This document shows positions 23,584 to 26,450 of a DNA stretch of 26,450 nt, piece after piece. This DNA is from CAVURW01 sp963743595 (lineage in GTDB: Bacteria; Verrucomicrobiota; Verrucomicrobiia; Methylacidiphilales; UBA1321). The translations under genes and the position numbers were made by a program. The notes under the pieces were generated by a model. That model ran no database searches, was not told the DNA's origin, and worked only from the letters and a program-made list of their open reading frames with translations. The DNA lies in the NCBI GenBank assembly GCA_963743595.1, contig CAVURW010000100.1, positions 1-26,450 of the forward strand, written 5' to 3'. Each line of letters opens with the position of its first letter. The stretch's first letter is position 1.

Positions 23584-25696
23584 GGCAGCCGAGGAAACGA
23601 GCGCCCCGTGTGAGCCTGCCGCCAGCACGGCTCTGCAAGCGACCGCCCATTTTGTTTGGGGCGAGTTCGTAGCTCTCTATCAATTGGAATTCCTGCCGGA
23701 AACGTGGCGTCCGGCTTTCGGATTTGCGGTGCGAAACTGGCTCGCCTGCGTCGTTGCGCTCTATCTGGCGTTTCTTTTCGAACTCGACGAGCCGTTTTGG
23801 GCTGGATCCACGGTCTGGTTGGTCGCGCAACCGACCATGGGAATGGCTTTCTCCCGCAGCTTTTTCCGAGTTCTCGGCACGGTCGTTGGCATCGGAGTCG
23901 GGCTGGCAATGATCGCCCTTTTTTCTCAAACACCGGAGTTGTTCGTGCTTGTCCTAGCGCTGTGGATCGGTTCCTGCACCGTGGCTGCGAATCTCTTGCG
24001 TAATTTTCGCGATTACGGTGCGGTGATGGCCGGTTACACCACAGCACTGGTTTCGCTCGATTCCTATGCGAATCCAAATCAGGCTTTTCACATCGCAATG
24101 GCGCGTGGTGCCGCCACCCTCATCGGCATCGCTTGCTCCACGCTCGCGGCGTCTCTCTTCACTCAGCATAAAGCCCGGGACAAGGTCATTGTGGAGATGC
24201 GTAAAGCCATTCGCGTCGCCGCATTGCGTGCCGCATTTCCCACCGCAGGTGCGTTTACATATCGCCTCGGGTTGGGCCGACCGCTCATCGCCAGTCTCAT
24301 TGCGTTGGATCGAGAGATCGATTTCGCCAGCGCGGAATCGGCTAAATTTCGCATTCATGCCGATCTGGCGCGCAGTTTCCTGGCCCACCTCTTCGGCGTG
24401 ATCGCAGCGAAGCGTTCTCTAGAAGATCACCTCATTCGAAACGGCGCGATTCAAAACAAACAGACCATCGTCTTGTATGACGACGTAATGCGCTTTCTCG
24501 AAAACGCGCCGGGGCAGCTCGACCTCGAGCAATGGGATGAATTGGCCGCGACCCTTCAAGAACTGCGCTCCCGCCTTCTGAACTCCACGCAGGCGGACGC
24601 AAATCTTCCGCAGCTCGTCTCCTCCCGAATCGTGCTGGATCGCATGGACGAAATGCTTCAAAACTTTGAGGGTGCACTTGCCGATTGGCGTGGAATACAG
24701 GGCGGCTGGAGATACACGCCGAACTTACGGCTCGATTTTCACCGCGACAGTCGGGCCGCCTATATCAATGGGATGCGCGCGTTTTTAGCGGTGAGTTTAG
24801 CCGGCGCTATTTGGATCGAGAGCGCGTGGCCGAATGGTTCTACGATGCTGTTGAGAATCACGATGGTGTGTAGTCTCTTTTCGACCGCTCCACGACCCGA
24901 TGTCCGAAACTTCGTCTATTTTCAGGGCGTGCTTCTCGCCGCGTTAGCCGGCGTCGTCTTAAACTTTTACCTACTCCAAAAGGTCGATGGCTTCCCGCTA
25001 TTTGCGTTGGTGTTGGCCCTGTTTCTCATTCCTGGGGCGATGTTCATGACAAACGCCTCCACGGCTGGCTTTGCCACGGCTTACTGCTCCTACTCGCTGA
25101 TCCTTTCTCAACCGCTCAATCAGATGAGTTACAATGCGCCTTGGTATTTTAACAACGCGCTGGCCAGTCTCAGCGGCGTGGCACTGGGCGTGGTGATCTA
25201 CAGGCTCTTAATGCCACCAAATCCGCAGGCGGCCCGGCGTTATGTTGTTTGGCGGATTCGGCGCGGACTGCGAAACATTGCCCAGCGCGTGCCCGCATTT
25301 CCCCAGTGGGCTTGGCAAACCCGCATGTTCGATCGCGTCCACAGGCTTTACGACCGCAGTAACCCCTCCGCAACTCCCACCGATGAGTGGTATGAAGGTG
25401 GGCTGGGTGCGCTCAACCTCGGTAACGAAGTGCTCCGGCTGCGCCAACTGATTGAGGGCGGCAAGCTCGCAAACGGTGCCTCCCTGCTGGCGCACACAGT
25501 CTTAAACTCCTTCTCTGAAGTGGAGAGCAACCCCGATTCCACGCTCTTTACAATTCAAGCCGTTATCGCCGCTCTCCACGTCACGAACCCGCCGGACGAC
25601 GATGAAAGGCGGTGTGCGTGGTCGCGGTTGTTGGGAATCGTCCAGGAAATGGAATCGTTTTTTATCGAGCACCCACGCTTTTTAACGGATGGTTAG
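23573..25696 (+). CDS. FUSC-family inner-membrane exporter (AaeB-like)
   Basis: 707 residues. I start it at TTG 23573 because AGGAG lies seven bases upstream; GTG 23555 is an in-frame alternative without that spacing. The first hydrophobic block of about six helices spans ~40-190: NWLACVVALYLAFLFEL, the conserved FWAGSTVWLVAQPTMGMAFS, then GTVVGIGVGLAMIALF and AGYTTALVSLDSY. A soluble middle region with coiled-coil character (~200-400) is followed by a second block at ~400-520 (RAFLAVSLAGAIWIESAWPN to YRLLMPPNPQAARRYVVWRI) and a cytoplasmic tail. AaeB-type proteins export aromatic acids or related toxic metabolites with a DUF1656 protein and an HlyD-like adaptor. Here the DUF1656 gene follows 14 bp downstream and the adaptor is not seen before the window edge. 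Confidence 0.9.
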   Translation: MGAKAAEETSAPCEPAASTALQATAHFVWGEFVALYQLEFLPETWRPAFGFAVRNWLACVVALYLAFLFELDEPFWAGSTVWLVAQPTMGMAFSRSFFRVLGTVVGIGVGLAMIALFSQTPELFVLVLALWIGSCTVAANLLRNFRDYGAVMAGYTTALVSLDSYANPNQAFHIAMARGAATLIGIACSTLAASLFTQHKARDKVIVEMRKAIRVAALRAAFPTAGAFTYRLGLGRPLIASLIALDREIDFASAESAKFRIHADLARSFLAHLFGVIAAKRSLEDHLIRNGAIQNKQTIVLYDDVMRFLENAPGQLDLEQWDELAATLQELRSRLLNSTQADANLPQLVSSRIVLDRMDEMLQNFEGALADWRGIQGGWRYTPNLRLDFHRDSRAAYINGMRAFLAVSLAGAIWIESAWPNGSTMLLRITMVCSLFSTAPRPDVRNFVYFQGVLLAALAGVVLNFYLLQKVDGFPLFALVLALFLIPGAMFMTNASTAGFATAYCSYSLILSQPLNQMSYNAPWYFNNALASLSGVALGVVIYRLLMPPNPQAARRYVVWRIRRGLRNIAQRVPAFPQWAWQTRMFDRVHRLYDRSNPSATPTDEWYEGGLGALNLGNEVLRLRQLIEGGKLANGASLLAHTVLNSFSEVESNPDSTLFTIQAVIAALHVTNPPDDDERRCAWSRLLGIVQEMESFFIEHPRFLTDG

Positions 25697-25710
25697 ACGC
25701 GGTAATCCGC

Positions 25711-25911
25711 ATGATCAAAGAAGTCGATATTCTCGGAGTCTATGTAGCGCCAATCGTGGCGTATCTCATCGGAGCATTTATCGTCTTCGTCCCGGTGCGT
25801 CTTTGGTTTGATAGAATTGAAATTCACCGCTGGTTCTGGCACCGACCGCTACTCGATTTCGCCGTCTTCCTCATCATTTTATCCACGATAACGCTCATTT
25901 TTCTGAGTTAG
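25711..25911 (+). CDS. DUF1656 (AaeX-like) small membrane protein
   Basis: 66 residues from ATG 25711, 14 bp after the FUSC stop. It begins MIKEVDILGVYVAPIVAYLI, the standard DUF1656 opening (E-[ILV]-D-[ILV]-x-G-[VI]-Y). It has two hydrophobic helices, the second after HRWFWHRPLLDFAVF, whose Trp-His-Pro-like turn is also typical. These proteins accompany FUSC transporters in aae-type operons, though their role is unclear. An in-frame upstream extension from 25612 overlaps the FUSC gene and is not used. Confidence 0.88.
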   Translation: MIKEVDILGVYVAPIVAYLIGAFIVFVPVRLWFDRIEIHRWFWHRPLLDFAVFLIILSTITLIFLS

Positions 25912-26352
25912 ACTACATATCGAATCCTCCTAAGCCTCATCCTCATACTGGGAACCGAGCCACTAAATGCAGATGACCTTGAAAAAGTCGTTCAATCGCA
26001 AATCGTGTTTTCCGCCTCCTTAGCTGATGCTGATGTAAAATTTACCGCAAAGACCGGCTTTCCGTACACGTTCATCACCCATTCGATGAGACTTTTTTAT
26101 CTTAATGAAAAGGGGATAAAGGTACCCATTCCATTGGACCACTCGAATCCTGTGTGGTACGACGAGGAAGTGCCTTGTGTCCGCGATCTCGATGGGCTTC
26201 CAAGCCCAGGCGATCTATTTCATATAACGAAGGATACTCGGACTCTTTTCGACAAGTACCCCGTTTTTTGCGAAGTGATTCTCTACAACAGAAAAACCGA
26301 ACAGAAGATTACGGTCGATTCCAAGCCGTTAATTTTCAATAAAGCTCAATAG
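25912..26352 (+). CDS. Unrecognised exported protein; conventional start codon missing
   Basis: The reading frame follows the DUF1656 stop directly, in the same frame. It reads YRILLSLILILGTEPLNADD, a typical signal peptide with likely cleavage after LNA, then a ~125-residue domain (FPYTFITHSMRLFYLNEKG, NPVWYDEEVPCVRD, VFCEVILYNRKTEQKITVD) to the stop at 26350-26352. No ATG, GTG or TTG precedes the leader after the stop; the first such codon is GTG 26005, which would leave the leader out. Either a CTG (25948), ATA or ATC start is used, or a one-base change altered the start near 25909 (for instance ttag from ttatg). No family is recognised; the many Phe/Tyr/Val residues suggest a beta-rich fold. 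It sits where an HlyD-like adaptor would be expected, but has no adaptor features. Confidence 0.6.
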   Translation, partial: TTYRILLSLILILGTEPLNADDLEKVVQSQIVFSASLADADVKFTAKTGFPYTFITHSMRLFYLNEKGIKVPIPLDHSNPVWYDEEVPCVRDLDGLPSPGDLFHITKDTRTLFDKYPVFCEVILYNRKTEQKITVDSKPLIFNKAQ

Positions 26353-26388
26353 CCACAAGACAAGTATTCGAAAGGTCCCCATGTCTTT

Positions 26389-26404
26389 GGCCCCGAACGG
26401 GGCC
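26389..26404. repeat. Strong hairpin at start of an edge-cut intergenic element
   Basis: GGCCCC-gaac-GGGGCC forms a 6-bp GC stem 37 bp after the last stop codon. No T run follows, so it would be an atypical terminator. A second small hairpin, AGGGC-aaa-GCCCT, is at 26431-26443. The style (GC hairpins separated by short unpaired spacers) is that of the mosaic repeats at 15.2 and 19.2 kb, but no sequence block is shared by eye. The window ends inside it. Confidence 0.6.
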
Positions 26405-26450
26405 GTAATAACTGAGCCCTGGGTAAGCGAAGGGCAAAGCCCTCGCGCAA

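Overview
This 26.45 kb window looks like Verrucomicrobiota (or another PVC-group) DNA. The support is the family mix: a secreted protein with an Ig-like putative-Ig (He_PIG-type) domain, several large secreted plant- or algal-polysaccharide glycoside hydrolases (GH2, GH29, GH53-like, GH106, GH43-like), an integrase resembling verrucomicrobial tyrosine recombinases, and mosaic intergenic hairpin repeats. This assignment comes from recognising families by eye, not from a database search. The first gene is cut by the left edge, and a repeat element is cut by the right edge.

Layout. (1) 1-2.76 kb: an asparagine synthase followed 5 bp later by an acyl-CoA/acyl-AMP ligase, a pair reminiscent of exosortase/PEP-CTERM exopolysaccharide loci. 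The ligase carries a 1-nt frameshift and then stops at a chimeric junction. (2) 2.76-7.56 kb: a 'gene graveyard'. It holds the 5' part of a GH53-like gene, a truncated IS630 transposase split at an A8 run, a tyrosine recombinase with a deletion between its catalytic boxes, a DDE/rve transposase tail, a GH29 fucosidase lacking its N-terminus and a GH43-like fragment. Nearly every gene is joined abruptly to the next. (3) 7.6-14.94 kb, minus strand: a secreted GH2 enzyme broken by at least three frameshifts and an intact secreted GH106-family (alpha-L-rhamnosidase-type) enzyme, which together suggest pectin/rhamnogalacturonan or similar heteroglycan use. (4) 14.94-19.4 kb: a divergent dihydropteroate-synthase-like gene and a convergent pbpC, bracketed by two inverted copies of a ~220-bp intergenic repeat; one copy ends in three 21-nt-spaced hairpins that show compensatory changes. 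(5) 19.4-22.8 kb, minus strand: an envelope module made of a YnbE/YdbL-like lipoprotein, an MMPL/RND transporter and a 57-residue pentapeptide-repeat mini-protein. (6) 22.9-26.35 kb, plus strand: a tight operon of a nucleoside 2-deoxyribosyltransferase-like protein, a FUSC-family (AaeB-like) exporter, a DUF1656 (AaeX-like) small membrane protein and an unrecognised exported protein.

The best leads are the paired inverted repeat with covarying hairpins, the lipoprotein-MMPL-mini-protein module, the deoxyribosyltransferase-FUSC-DUF1656 operon in which an unknown protein sits where a membrane-fusion protein might be expected, and two near-identical 20-nt sites at 4421 and 19736 that could mark the ends of an integrated element. 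No tRNA, rRNA or CRISPR array was seen.
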